This document shows positions 10,601 to 18,689 of a DNA stretch of 64,000 nt, in pieces (the first letter of the stretch is position 1; every line of letters starts with the position of its first letter). A model generated the notes under the pieces. The model had not been told where the DNA came from. It worked only from the letters and a program-made list of their open reading frames with translations, and ran no database searches. Source of the stretch: CAZAMP01 sp964486455 (GTDB taxonomy: Bacteria > Eisenbacteria > RBG-16-71-46 > CAZAMP01); contig CAZAMP010000023.1 in assembly GCA_964486455.1 (NCBI GenBank), positions 1 to 64,000 on the forward strand, in the 5' to 3' direction. The translations under genes and the position numbers were made by a program.

Positions 10601-10913
10601 GGAGATTCGCGAAATCCATCTGCGTGCCCCACTCGTACTCGACGGTGAGCATCGAGACGCCTTCGCGTGTTCGCGTGACGACGCGACGCACGCCTGAAAG
10701 AGCGGTCACGACTTCTTCGATCGGCTGCGTGACGAGCCGTTCGAGATCTTCAGCCGGGATGTCGGCGTAGGTGGTGATGACGGTGAGTCGCGGGTAGGTG
10801 ATCGATGGGAGAAGGTCTACCGGCAGTCGCTTGTAGCTCAGAATACCGATGAGGACCAACGCCAAGAAGAGCATGCTGATGGCGATCGGGCGCTGAATGG
10901 CCGTGCGCAACAT
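7671..10913 (-). CDS. RND efflux permease, first of a pair
   Basis: A 1080-aa RND transporter of the AcrB/HAE1 superfamily. It starts MLRTAIQRPIAISMLFLAL and has the typical second segment RLPVDLLPSITYPRLTVIT. TM4 carries AAGMLVDNAIVVLENIKRH with a single Asp in the proton-relay position, and TM10 carries LGIAVNDAIVKVDTMRR. It is clearly different in sequence from the downstream permease, so the pair resembles MdtB-MdtC heteromultimers rather than a recent duplication. It follows the adaptor gene by 52 bp and is coupled to the next permease by a 4-bp overlap. The cargo is unknown. Confidence 0.9.
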   Translation of the reverse strand: MLRTAIQRPIAISMLFLALVLIGILSYKRLPVDLLPSITYPRLTVITTYADIPAEDLERLVTQPIEEVVTALSGVRRVVTRTREGVSMLTVEYEWGTQMDFANLHLREAIDRVAFREDFPEDADRPVILRWDPTSRPISILVLEGTDPIESLTDFAREVVKPALEQVDGISQAEVVGGADREILVEPDPAKLAIYGIEIEDIRRALMASNVSFPGGKIRQGPLHLSLRIAGEYETLREIEETEIPQQSGSTIRVQDVARVVDTVKEPEGATLLGSESVVSILIYKEPEANTIKVSEELDRSLEALTGDYGDFGYSFVYRDADYVRASFQGLVQSLIIGAVLAFCVLFFFLRDVRSPIVVGTSIPIAILITFALLYFGKVKLNLMSLGGLSLAAGMLVDNAIVVLENIKRHLGDRGAKSRTPGVEDALNGGAANAFVTPRVAERQIVALGAEKGTKEIARAVIAATLTTVAVFFPVVYVPGIAGAFFRDQALTVTFSLLVSVAAALLLQPMLAARVLRITTRGPRGLFKTFENAFNGFYRVYHGALIRTLRKPVPMLIALSVGLLACVVIGANLTSSFMPERSSANLRLELELAPGTPLEETIATTAELADWIEADDAVRHVFSQAGRTERTLAAMQDYAAPNTSRIRIILESGRGRHRDAERVQSELTERLTNIPEANFAFREEGIGLGEILSTGDAPFTLGVISEEPHTAVEVADALAEQLQDVDGLEDLQVDRVLGTPNLVVRLDREEILRRGLDPSYIATEVRNRISGVEATTFNEVEQRIDISVRLPLEKRRDLRAVLDSPVNLPASGSAGETLASSGLSDLGGEATAVPLRSLLKLSEERPVRELVRRNQRRMVSINGDVRDRSIGAVWKDAMKVADEMDMPGGVRLVQAGEQDAIRRSFQDLLWAMVLAILLVYMILAAQFESFLDPLLIAAVIPIGLAGATVAVWVTGGSLNILSLIGAVALLGIAVNDAIVKVDTMRRLRSEGMDGHAAVLEASRLRLRPILMTSATTVLALLPMAIGIGSGEQLQRPLAITIIGGLTLTTFLTLFYTPILYEVAHKIRGNRDVEEGAGEAA

Positions 10914-10965
10914 GCGGCGATCCTCATACGTCTTGGCGACGTCCTCGCGACTACTGCCGTGACGA

Positions 10966-12315
10966 TTAGTTCTTGATTGCGGCCCAGGGATCCTTCGGAT
11001 CCAGCGTCTTCTTCACCCGGAGCTTTGCGTCATGCGTGAGTGTAAGGTGGTTCGAGACGACGACCTTGTCGCCCGGCTCTAGCGGTCCGCCCTGAAGCAC
11101 CTTCGCAATCTCGACCACGTTGTCGTTGCGCTCGCCAAGCGTGACATAGAGCCACTTCGCCACATCGTCCTCGATCTTGAAGACGAGCGGCCGTCCGTCT
11201 CGCGTGAGGATGGCTTCGTTCGGCACCATGAGTCGGTCGGGATAGACCCGCCCCGCGATTGCGGTGCGAACGAACATCCCCGGCTTGACGCGGCCGTCCG
11301 GGCTTTTGAGCCGCATGAGCACTTGGCAGGTGCGCGTGTCGCGCTGGACCTGCGGGCTGATGACGTCGACGGTGACGAGCAGCGTTTCGCCGAGTGCCGG
11401 CACGTCCAGAAGCGCCGGGCGGCCGACCTCGAGCGTGCCGAGGTCGGACTCGAGCACACCCACCACGGCTTCGATGTCGATGTTATCGATGAGCGTGCAG
11501 ATGGTCTCGTTCAGTGTGACCTGTTCGCCGCGCGAGAGGTCGAGACCGGAGACCACGCCGTCGAACGGGGCCGTGATCGTGGTCCGTTCGAGCTTGAGCT
11601 TCGCGCGCTCCACATCGGCGCGTGCGCTGGCGAGCCCGCTCCGGACCGCGAGAAGGTCCGCCCGGAAGGCGCCCTTTTCGATGGCGGCGAGCTCCAGGGC
11701 GATCTCCCGCGTGAGTCTCTGATCTCGGCTGATCTCGCCGCGCTGCTCGAGGCGATCGAGTTCGGCGATCGCGTCGCTGAGTTCGGACTCGCCCTCGGAT
11801 GGGTCGAGGCTTTGGAGTCCTTCTTCCAGGCCACCTTCTTCGATGGCGAGCTGTCCGAGCGCCTTGACGTATCGGGTCCGCGCTTCCTCGTATTCGATGG
11901 TGAACTCGCGACCGTCGAGCATGGCGATCACGTCTCCCGCTCGGATCGCTTGACCTTCCTGCACGAGGATCTGGTCTACGCGTCCGCCAACTTCGGCAAG
12001 GATGTCCGCCGAGCGTCGAGCGCGAATCGAACCTTCTGCGATCACCGGCAGCACGAGCTCACCGCGGATCACATTCGCTGCGTTGACGCTCACCTTCTTC
12101 TCTTTGCGTGATTTCTTCTTCTTCGTGGTGTCGGCAGCGGCTGAGTCCGAGGATGCGCCGTCGCTGTTCTCGCTCGACGCACCACCGCCGCAGCCCCCGG
12201 TCATGGCGACCGAGAGGCCGAGCGTCAGCAATGTCACGAGCAGGCGGTGCGCCCGCCTGTAGAGCGGGCGCTCCTCGTGGTCGGTATTGTGAGCGGTCGT
12301 TGATCGTGGACCCAT
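10966..12315 (-). CDS. RND periplasmic adaptor lipoprotein (membrane fusion protein)
   Basis: A 449-aa HlyD/AcrA-type adaptor. An N-terminal hydrophobic segment ends in a lipobox-like MTGGC, so it is probably lipid-anchored in the periplasm. A low-complexity Ser/Lys linker follows. The lipoyl half-motif GRVDQILVQEGQAIRAGDV, an alpha-helical hairpin rich in Glu and Leu, the returning half TTITAPFDGVVSGLDLSRG, and a beta-barrel with KPGMFVRTAI complete the fold. It connects the two downstream RND permeases to an outer-membrane channel. It sits 22 bp after the propeller gene and is clearly in the same operon. Confidence 0.9.
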   Translation of the reverse strand: MGPRSTTAHNTDHEERPLYRRAHRLLVTLLTLGLSVAMTGGCGGGASSENSDGASSDSAAADTTKKKKSRKEKKVSVNAANVIRGELVLPVIAEGSIRARRSADILAEVGGRVDQILVQEGQAIRAGDVIAMLDGREFTIEYEEARTRYVKALGQLAIEEGGLEEGLQSLDPSEGESELSDAIAELDRLEQRGEISRDQRLTREIALELAAIEKGAFRADLLAVRSGLASARADVERAKLKLERTTITAPFDGVVSGLDLSRGEQVTLNETICTLIDNIDIEAVVGVLESDLGTLEVGRPALLDVPALGETLLVTVDVISPQVQRDTRTCQVLMRLKSPDGRVKPGMFVRTAIAGRVYPDRLMVPNEAILTRDGRPLVFKIEDDVAKWLYVTLGERNDNVVEIAKVLQGGPLEPGDKVVVSNHLTLTHDAKLRVKKTLDPKDPWAAIKN

Positions 12316-12337
12316 ATCTAGCCCCCGGACTCGCGGC

Positions 12338-13633
12338 CTACTTCAACGCGAGCTGTGTTCCATCCATCTTGTAGCAAATGACGGACATCGGTTCGGGCTC
12401 TTCTTCATCTTCCAGTTCGGAGCCGCCCCCGCCCGTGGCGGAGAGGATGGCGCTGATGAGGTCGGTCACGACGTAAACGCGATCTTCGACGAAGAAGTAG
12501 CCGTCGTTCTCGGGATCACTCTCACCCGGGAGTGTAACCTGATACGCGAAGCGACCCTCGGGGTCGAAGACGTCGAACATGGCCATCGCGTCGTCCGGCT
12601 TCTCCCGCATGCCGTGACTGCTCAGAACCCACAGGGTCCCGTCGTCGCGGGGGGAGATGCTCTCGATGCAGCGGTGGTTTTGGCCGATCTTGATGGTGGG
12701 GTTCTGAAGACCCTGCTGCTGGAGTCGGTTCTCGTAGAGCGCCTTCCGTTGGTCGATGAACTCCTGGTCGCGCTCCATCGGCTCGTACTCGCGCTCGATT
12801 ACGTAATCCAAGCTGCCGTCCGGCTTCCACACATGGATACGGTACTGGTCGTTCGTGAGCGCGGCGTAGACGCGCCCGTCCGGCCCGACCGTCCATCGTC
12901 CCTGCTCGTAGGTCTCATGAACGCTCTCATCGATGACCACGTTGGCGAAATCGAGCACGCGGTCTTCCGAATGGTATCTGGCGGCCTCGTTTCCTTCCTC
13001 GTCGACCTTCGCGATGAAGCACGTCTGTGTGAACTGACCCTCCTCGAGCGTATTGAGCCGACACGCCAGGACGAGGTTGTCACCGCCCATCTGACCGCCC
13101 ATCAGCATCCGGTTGCCGCCGCCCTCGACGGGCGGAAGCGGCAGGTCACCGCTCGGGTCGCCTTCCGGTGTCAGCGTGATGATCTTGCCCGGGAACGCCT
13201 GGATCACGCCGACGTTGCCGCTGGGAAGAAAGAACATGCTGATGGGAAAGCGAAACTCGCCCGGACCTTCACCCTCGCGGCCGATCGTATTGATGTACTC
13301 CCCATCGGAGGAGAAGATCTTGATCTCCGCGAGCTGCAGGTCCAGAAGGAAGATGTTCCCCTCGTCGTCGTTCGTGATCCCGAGGATGACGCCGAAGAAC
13401 TCCTCCTCGACGTCGGTGTCGCCGCCGAGCCGCCACAGCTCGTCGAGCGTGGCGGTGAATGGTTCGTGAATCGGCTCCGCTGGATTCTGGATCGTGCGGA
13501 TGCCTTCGATAGCGACGTCTTTTCCCTTCCAGTCGGCGGCCACCGATGTCGTGGCGACGAGCGGAATGAGAAGCATGCCGAGGGCGCCGATCAAGACGGC
13601 GCGCCTGGCTAATCTGAGCAAATTGGACGACAT
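12338..13633 (-). CDS. Secreted six-bladed beta-propeller (NHL-like) protein
   Basis: About 431 aa when started at the internal ATG 13633, which follows a G-rich Shine-Dalgarno (GGGGGG). The longer in-frame start at 13714 would put a hydrophilic tail before the signal peptide. Residues 1-35 form a signal peptide ending TTSVAAD. The body has propeller-type repeats such as NDDEGNIFLLDLQLAEIKIF and GREGEGPGEFRFPIS, the pattern of 6-bladed propeller proteins common in FCB bacteria. No catalytic motif is visible. It is the first gene of the efflux operon, so it may be a periplasmic accessory of the pump, or merely share its promoter. Confidence 0.75.
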   Translation of the reverse strand: MSSNLLRLARRAVLIGALGMLLIPLVATTSVAADWKGKDVAIEGIRTIQNPAEPIHEPFTATLDELWRLGGDTDVEEEFFGVILGITNDDEGNIFLLDLQLAEIKIFSSDGEYINTIGREGEGPGEFRFPISMFFLPSGNVGVIQAFPGKIITLTPEGDPSGDLPLPPVEGGGNRMLMGGQMGGDNLVLACRLNTLEEGQFTQTCFIAKVDEEGNEAARYHSEDRVLDFANVVIDESVHETYEQGRWTVGPDGRVYAALTNDQYRIHVWKPDGSLDYVIEREYEPMERDQEFIDQRKALYENRLQQQGLQNPTIKIGQNHRCIESISPRDDGTLWVLSSHGMREKPDDAMAMFDVFDPEGRFAYQVTLPGESDPENDGYFFVEDRVYVVTDLISAILSATGGGGSELEDEEEPEPMSVICYKMDGTQLALK

Positions 13634-14148
13634 GGTCTGGACCCCCCGCGAATAGTTGTGGGCTGTCGGCTTTCGCGCGATTGCCGTTCTCGGTGGCTCG
13701 GTGTTCCCGGCCAAGGATCAGGCGCCAACGAAGGATACCGATTATCCCCGATGATCATTCAAAAGGAAAGCCGACAGAGAGCCTCTACGGTCGGGAACCC
13801 GGTGTTGTTTCGTGAGATAGGGAGATTGGGGTAACTTTCTACGCCGGAGATCATCCCGCCGACCGTGCTTCGCCAACCTGTTTCGCCGGCGCCGTCCCGC
13901 GACACTTGCCAATCGGCAGCACAGTCGATTCGACCGTTGAGGATCAAGGGTGCCTGCGTCTACGCGGCGGGCGCGTTGCCCGATCACGAACATTGCCTGG
14001 AGAGCGGCGTCGGCCGGAGAATTGTACCCGGGTACAAAGTTAAGTGATTGTGTCGTATGGAGTTAAGATTGACGATGTAGTTAATCTATAGATGAACAAC
14101 TCCATTAATATACCCAATGGCGCCGCCGCGGACGCGCAAGGCAAGAGA
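13634..14148. other. Intergenic promoter region of the efflux operon
   Basis: About 500 bp separate the propeller gene from the terminator of the upstream secreted protein. The stretch 14040-14120 is AT-rich. I see no credible gene; the short ORFs here have no RBS. A perfect 16-bp palindrome at 14022-14037 is the only clear regulatory candidate. It lies about 390 bp upstream of the propeller start, far for an operator unless the 5' leader is long. Confidence 0.5.
14022..14037. promoter_or_regulatory. Perfect 16-bp palindrome, candidate operator
   Basis: TTGTACCCGGGTACAA is an exact dyad. Its left part is embedded in the 16-mer GAGAATTGTACCCGGG, which recurs at 36938-36953 after coxA. This could be a regulator-binding site. 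No regulator gene is adjacent, so function is inferred from symmetry and recurrence only. Confidence 0.4.
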
Positions 14149-14181
14149 ATCGCCCGAGGCTCGGGATGTGCCTCGGGCGAT
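14149..14181 (-). terminator. Hairpin terminator of the FlgD-tailed secreted protein gene
   Basis: A perfect 12-bp inverted repeat (ATCGCCCGAGGC and its complement) with a 9-nt loop lies 32 bp beyond the stop of the minus-strand gene ending at 14214. Read on the minus strand the stem is followed by TCTCTTGCC, a weak U-tract, so termination strength is uncertain. Confidence 0.65.
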
Positions 14182-14213
14182 ATCGCAGTTCACAACGGCG
14201 CCGATCGGTGGCT

Positions 14214-17200
14214 CTACCGCAGCACCACCATCTTCGTCGAGGCCGAGTACCCGGTTCCTGTCATGAGCCGCGCCCAGAAGACGCCGCTCGACACGGGCTC
14301 ACCGCCGTCGGTCAGACCGTCCCACTCGATCCGGTACGCGTCGGGCTTCTGGATTCTGTCCACCAATGTGCGCACGAGCCGGCCGCTCACGTCGAAGATC
14401 TGAAGCCTCACGTGCGTCTTCTCGGCCAGGTCATAGCGCACCGTCGTCTGTGGATTGAACGGGTTCGGCGCGTTCCGGAAGAGGACCGTTCTTGCGATCG
14501 AGGCGTCCGGTTGGTCGACGGCCCCCGGGTAGTAGTCATATGGACAACCCTGACTCGACGACACATTGAGCCAGCCGAGAACGTCTTCACAGCGGCGCGT
14601 GATCGCCGTCTTCGTCGTGCCGCAGTCCGCACTGTTCCACGGGTCCTCGATCCAGTGCATGAGGTGCAGGCTGAACGCGTCGGTCACGACGCGATAGTTC
14701 GCCGGGTTCCCCGCGCCGACGCTCTGGTCGTTCGACACGGACGCGAACTCGGCCTCCGGCTGGCCATCCGCATCCTGATCAACGTACGCGAGGTTTCCGA
14801 CGCCGCAGTCGAGCGTCGGCTCGATGACATTCAGGCACATCAACGTCGGACAACCGTTCCCGCGGACCGCCGCGTACGGTTCGGGATCCTGCAGACCGAA
14901 GTCCGCACCGGCGACGCCCTTCAGACGCACGCAGACTGACAAGTCCTCCGCCGCGCCCGGCGGACAGTTCGCCTCGTGCAGGCAGTCGCAGACGAGTTGA
15001 GTACACGCGTAGTTCATCATGAGCGACTGCGCGAACGGACGGGTCGGGTTGTCGAGAATCTCGACGATCCCGTTTCCGCTGAGCCACAGCCCCGTCAGGA
15101 ACATCCAGCGGTCGTAGTCGTCGGTGATCAGGAAATTGATGAGGAGATCCGCGTCACCATCCCGCAGGCCTTCCGAGTGACGCGTGCCGGTGTTGTAGAG
15201 GATCGACTTGTAGATCATCGACTGGTACTTCGACATTCCGTTGTTGCCGAATCGCTCGCGCGCGAGCGGCCCCGGGATGTTCGATCCGGCCGCCAGATAG
15301 TCGTAGCGGTCCCAGTTGTCGTGCTCATCTGCATTTTCGTCGATGAGCACACCCATGACCGGAGCGAGCCCGTAGTCCTCGATCGGCACTTGCGCGCCGG
15401 CGTTGAACGCGTCGACATAGAGCAGACACGGTGCCACGACGTCCAGACAACCGGGGTCGCCGCCCGCCTCGAGAAGGTAGCCGGGCAGAATCTCGAATTC
15501 GAGGAAGAACTCGCCCGTGGTGTCCGGCCATGCATCGACGTGGTCGTCATCCCAAGGATTTCCCGTGAAGTGGGACGAGAAGAAATACTCGATCATCGTT
15601 CCCGGCGTGAAGAACGCGTCGGGGAGGATCTCGTTGTTTCGGTTGAGCCGCCAATCGGCCCCGCCGCCACTACCCTCGGGAATGTCGAAGTACCGGCTGT
15701 CCTCGTGGAAGAACGTCATGTAGCACCCCTGCCGAGGGTTGCTTCCACCCAGACGTTCCGCCGTATCGCAGCGGGCGACCGCCCAGTCATCGTCGCCGCG
15801 CGGGTCGACCTGGACGCCGCCCATGTCCGGATCGTCCATGCTATACCAGGGACTACCGTTGACGCCGTCCCACCAGTCATCATTCCAGTCCATGCATGGG
15901 CCCGGCCACACGCGGAAGTTGAGATAGACCTCCGAGTTCGGTGCGTTACCGGCGTGGACCGTGGCGGAGTCGCCCATATCGGCGTTCGTCCGGTCGTTGT
16001 CCGAGTAGTTGCGATCGAAGAAGGTATCGACATTTCCAGCGGCATCCGGGTGAAGCGTCTCCTCCCGTGGGAACCCGTCCTGGAACCACTGGTCTCCCCT
16101 GAGCGGAGGCGCGTTGATCGGCGCCGTCAGCCCGACGCGGATGTTGTCCCAGTATGGTGATTGGTTCGTCGTCTCGTGCGAGCAGGTCTCGGGATCGAAG
16201 CCGAAGGCGTCGCAGTCACCCAGGAGTGTGAAGCAAACTTGGATTGAGTCGGGGAAATCCTCACCCGACGGCATGAACGACGAGTTATCGACGAGAATCG
16301 TCGTGCAGTCTCCTCCGCTCGAAGAGCCGAAGAGGAAGCCGCTCTCGCCTGCCGGCAGCGGTGTCCACCCGGTTTCGCCGGTCACCGGAGACGTCCACGG
16401 GTAGTAGTCGAGGCCGATACTCAAGCCCACACCGTTTTCCCGAGGGAGGTCCATCCAAATATCGAACTCGATCCAGAACTGGTTCAAGTCTCCATCTTCG
16501 CTCACGTCACACGTTGCGGAGTTCAGGTAGTTGTGCTGTCCCTTGGGATGAGGGAAGTTCCCGCCGCCGCTCAGATCGGCATCCGTCATCACGTAGCCTT
16601 CGAGCGGGCAGCAGCACGGATCGTCGACCGGATCGAGGTCGTCCAGGTGGTTGACCTCGAGGAAGCAGCCGATCGGATACAACGTGGCGCCGATCCAGCC
16701 GTCACTCCCTTCCGTGAAATCACTGAAATCATCCAGGTCTACGCCCTGCACCCGAATATTGTCGAGACCGAGCGGGCCCCAGACTGAATTCAGGAATCCG
16801 CTGTAGCTGTCCAGCCCGTCCGACATGAGCGCGTCCGACTCGAAGTTGAACTCCACCTCGAACGGACGATCCGCCGAGTCAGGTAGCCAGATCGCGTTCA
16901 CGATGATCTGCTCATGAGCCGGATTCTCCGGTGCACCGATCCCGCTACCCTCTGCGTGCGAGCCCGAGTAGCCCGATCCCTGATCGTTCGGGTATTGGCA
17001 CGTGTTCAGCGGATCGCTCTTATTGCCGCTATCGTCGAACACGTACACGTACGAGAAGTCGAAATCCTGCTCCGAGTCGACGAAGTAGTCGAACGTGAGG
17101 GTCACACTTCCCCCTCCGCCGTACGTGAACTCCTGCCTCCAGAACATGTCCCAGCGGTTCGAGTAGCCTCGCCCGCCCGGCCAGCCTTCTTCATCGGCCT

Positions 17201-17624
17201 CGTCCGCGTATGCTCCGCACCAGGCCGAGCCGTCGCCCATCGCGCTGTCTTCGTAATCGGTGTCACCGTGAGCGATGAAGCTGTCGGGCGCCGTGTGCCG
17301 GAAGTAGAGCGGAATGTCGGTAAGGTCTTCGCAGATCCATCCCTGCGGTGTGCAATCTTCGAAGTCCCAGATGGCGTCGGGGCCGCCGCGATACGCGAGG
17401 CCCGTCGATGGATCGAGCCCACCGAACCAGATCGTGTCGGGGCGGGCCTTGTTGTGGAGTGCCTCGAGGTGGGAGCGGGGTGGATCGTTGAGAAAACGCT
17501 GCTGCTCGATCGGAAGAGTATTGTGGTCGACGAACTGTCGGCCGTCGTCGATCGCCATCGCGCTGCCAGCTGCGAGGGAGAGCAAAAGCAACGTGCCCAG
17601 AAGATAGATCGGTCGTACGGTCAT
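14214..17624 (-). CDS. Large secreted protein with FlgD-Ig C-terminal tail
   Basis: About 1136 aa starting at the ATG 17624, which is preceded by AAGGAGG at 8 nt. The in-frame start at 17678 is less likely. A signal peptide ends SAMA. The body is acidic, rich in Asp, Gly and Trp, with many Cys, as in extracellular proteins; beta-sandwich-like stretches such as SVTLTFDYFVDSEQDFDF occur. I recognise no catalytic domain. The C-terminus (residues about 1050-1136) has NAPNPFNPQTTVRYDLAE, then FDVSGRLVRTLVD and WDGLTDGGEPVSSGVFWARL, the FlgD-Ig/type IX-like sorting tail used by FCB bacteria. It is monocistronic. Function unknown; probably a cell-surface or released protein. Confidence 0.8.
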   Translation of the reverse strand: MTVRPIYLLGTLLLLSLAAGSAMAIDDGRQFVDHNTLPIEQQRFLNDPPRSHLEALHNKARPDTIWFGGLDPSTGLAYRGGPDAIWDFEDCTPQGWICEDLTDIPLYFRHTAPDSFIAHGDTDYEDSAMGDGSAWCGAYADEADEEGWPGGRGYSNRWDMFWRQEFTYGGGGSVTLTFDYFVDSEQDFDFSYVYVFDDSGNKSDPLNTCQYPNDQGSGYSGSHAEGSGIGAPENPAHEQIIVNAIWLPDSADRPFEVEFNFESDALMSDGLDSYSGFLNSVWGPLGLDNIRVQGVDLDDFSDFTEGSDGWIGATLYPIGCFLEVNHLDDLDPVDDPCCCPLEGYVMTDADLSGGGNFPHPKGQHNYLNSATCDVSEDGDLNQFWIEFDIWMDLPRENGVGLSIGLDYYPWTSPVTGETGWTPLPAGESGFLFGSSSGGDCTTILVDNSSFMPSGEDFPDSIQVCFTLLGDCDAFGFDPETCSHETTNQSPYWDNIRVGLTAPINAPPLRGDQWFQDGFPREETLHPDAAGNVDTFFDRNYSDNDRTNADMGDSATVHAGNAPNSEVYLNFRVWPGPCMDWNDDWWDGVNGSPWYSMDDPDMGGVQVDPRGDDDWAVARCDTAERLGGSNPRQGCYMTFFHEDSRYFDIPEGSGGGADWRLNRNNEILPDAFFTPGTMIEYFFSSHFTGNPWDDDHVDAWPDTTGEFFLEFEILPGYLLEAGGDPGCLDVVAPCLLYVDAFNAGAQVPIEDYGLAPVMGVLIDENADEHDNWDRYDYLAAGSNIPGPLARERFGNNGMSKYQSMIYKSILYNTGTRHSEGLRDGDADLLINFLITDDYDRWMFLTGLWLSGNGIVEILDNPTRPFAQSLMMNYACTQLVCDCLHEANCPPGAAEDLSVCVRLKGVAGADFGLQDPEPYAAVRGNGCPTLMCLNVIEPTLDCGVGNLAYVDQDADGQPEAEFASVSNDQSVGAGNPANYRVVTDAFSLHLMHWIEDPWNSADCGTTKTAITRRCEDVLGWLNVSSSQGCPYDYYPGAVDQPDASIARTVLFRNAPNPFNPQTTVRYDLAEKTHVRLQIFDVSGRLVRTLVDRIQKPDAYRIEWDGLTDGGEPVSSGVFWARLMTGTGYSASTKMVVLR

Positions 17625-17996
17625 TGTCCGTGCCTCCTTCAGGTCCGTGTCCCGGTCCGACGCCGAGAAAGCCGGCATCGACGAGCCGGAAGGGTTGGCA
17701 ACCCCTCATCCTGACCGGATGAGGGTATCATAAAAACATTCAAATTGCAGCTATATGGATCTATTTGGGTTAGTCGGCGCAGACCGTAGAGAGGACTCGA
17801 ACCTTCCTGGTCCGATCCGCTCGGCCACAGCCACGTACCTCCTTCGTGGTCGTGTTCCGGCAGGTGCCCGAATCGTCCAGCAAGAGCCCGCGTCGCGAGG
17901 GAGTCGCGTCGTTCGGTACGCGTTGACATTATAGCCGATAAATCAGAAACCGCTACGGCAGGCCTGGAAATAGCTGCGTCGAAAGGAGTTCGGGGA
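17625..17996. other. Intergenic region with a hairpin in the 5' leader
   Basis: The 370 bp upstream of the secreted-protein gene hold no credible ORF. A 9-bp stem with a 5-nt loop (CCCTCATCC, TGACC, GGATGAGGG) spans 17703-17725, about 80 nt upstream of the start codon. Read on the minus strand it has no T-tract after it, so it is more likely a leader structure than a terminator. A TATGAT hexamer precedes it on the minus strand and could be a -10 element. Confidence 0.4.
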
Positions 17997-18689
17997 CTAG
18001 AGCGTCGATCGTAGGGCCTGCTCCGTTCGGGGGGCTGTGATCTCGCCGCGTGCGATCACCGCTCGAATGCGATCGAGGTCGTCGGGGCGATCGATGTCGA
18101 ACCAGCGCGGAAGCACATGGGTGGACAGCCCGCGCGCACCGAGCCTCGCGAGCGTGGCGGCGAACGTGGTGTCGTCTCCCCAGGGTAGCTCCGAGAGCAA
18201 CCCGGACGGGCAGCGCCGAAGTCCCAGGAGATAGAACCCGCCGTCGTCGGTCGGTCCGATCACGGCGTCGTGGTCGGAGAGAGCGCGCCGCGCTTCTTTG
18301 AGAAAGCGTTGGGGTAACCCCGGCGTGTCGGCACCGAGCGCGATCGCGAATGCGGAATCGTCAAGGGCCCGAGCGAGCACCCGCTCGACGCGATCACCGA
18401 GATCGCCGTTGCCCTGCGGCCAGACATCGATGGTATTCGGCCGCTCCAGATCGTCCGGTAGCTTGCCCGCTGCTGCCACCACGGTCTCCGCCCAGTCGAT
18501 CTTCGAAGTCGCGGCGAAGGTGTCCGCCAGAAACGCGCGCGCGAGCATCGCTGCGCCCTCCTCTCCCACTCGGGGAATCAGGCGCGTATTCACGACCTTC
18601 GGAAGCGGCGGTTTGGTGAAGATACAGATCCGGCCGCGGGGCGCCGCCGGGGACGGGGGATCGGTCGGTTCACTTGTGCGATCAGACAA
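17997..18689 (-). CDS. DUF2064 glycosyltransferase (rSAM-associated transferase 1)
   Basis: A 230-aa GT-A-like protein. The N-terminal motif RICIFTKPPLPKVVNTRLIP and the later LGADTPGLP and IGPTDDGGFYLLGL are diagnostic of the DUF2064/TIGR04282 family. That family resembles CofC and MobA nucleotidyltransferases and is often encoded beside radical SAM proteins of the arsenosugar type. Its start overlaps the end of the radical SAM gene by 8 bp, so both are in one operon and probably act in one pathway. It is predicted to be cytoplasmic and to transfer a sugar or nucleotidyl group. The actual donor is unknown. Confidence 0.85.
   Translation of the reverse strand: MSDRTSEPTDPPSPAAPRGRICIFTKPPLPKVVNTRLIPRVGEEGAAMLARAFLADTFAATSKIDWAETVVAAAGKLPDDLERPNTIDVWPQGNGDLGDRVERVLARALDDSAFAIALGADTPGLPQRFLKEARRALSDHDAVIGPTDDGGFYLLGLRRCPSGLLSELPWGDDTTFAATLARLGARGLSTHVLPRWFDIDRPDDLDRIRAVIARGEITAPRTEQALRSTL

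Noticed and set aside
13742..13993. Minus-strand ORF of 83 codons in the gap before the efflux operon
   Set aside because: No RBS, no hydrophobic or domain pattern, and overlapping alternatives in other frames.
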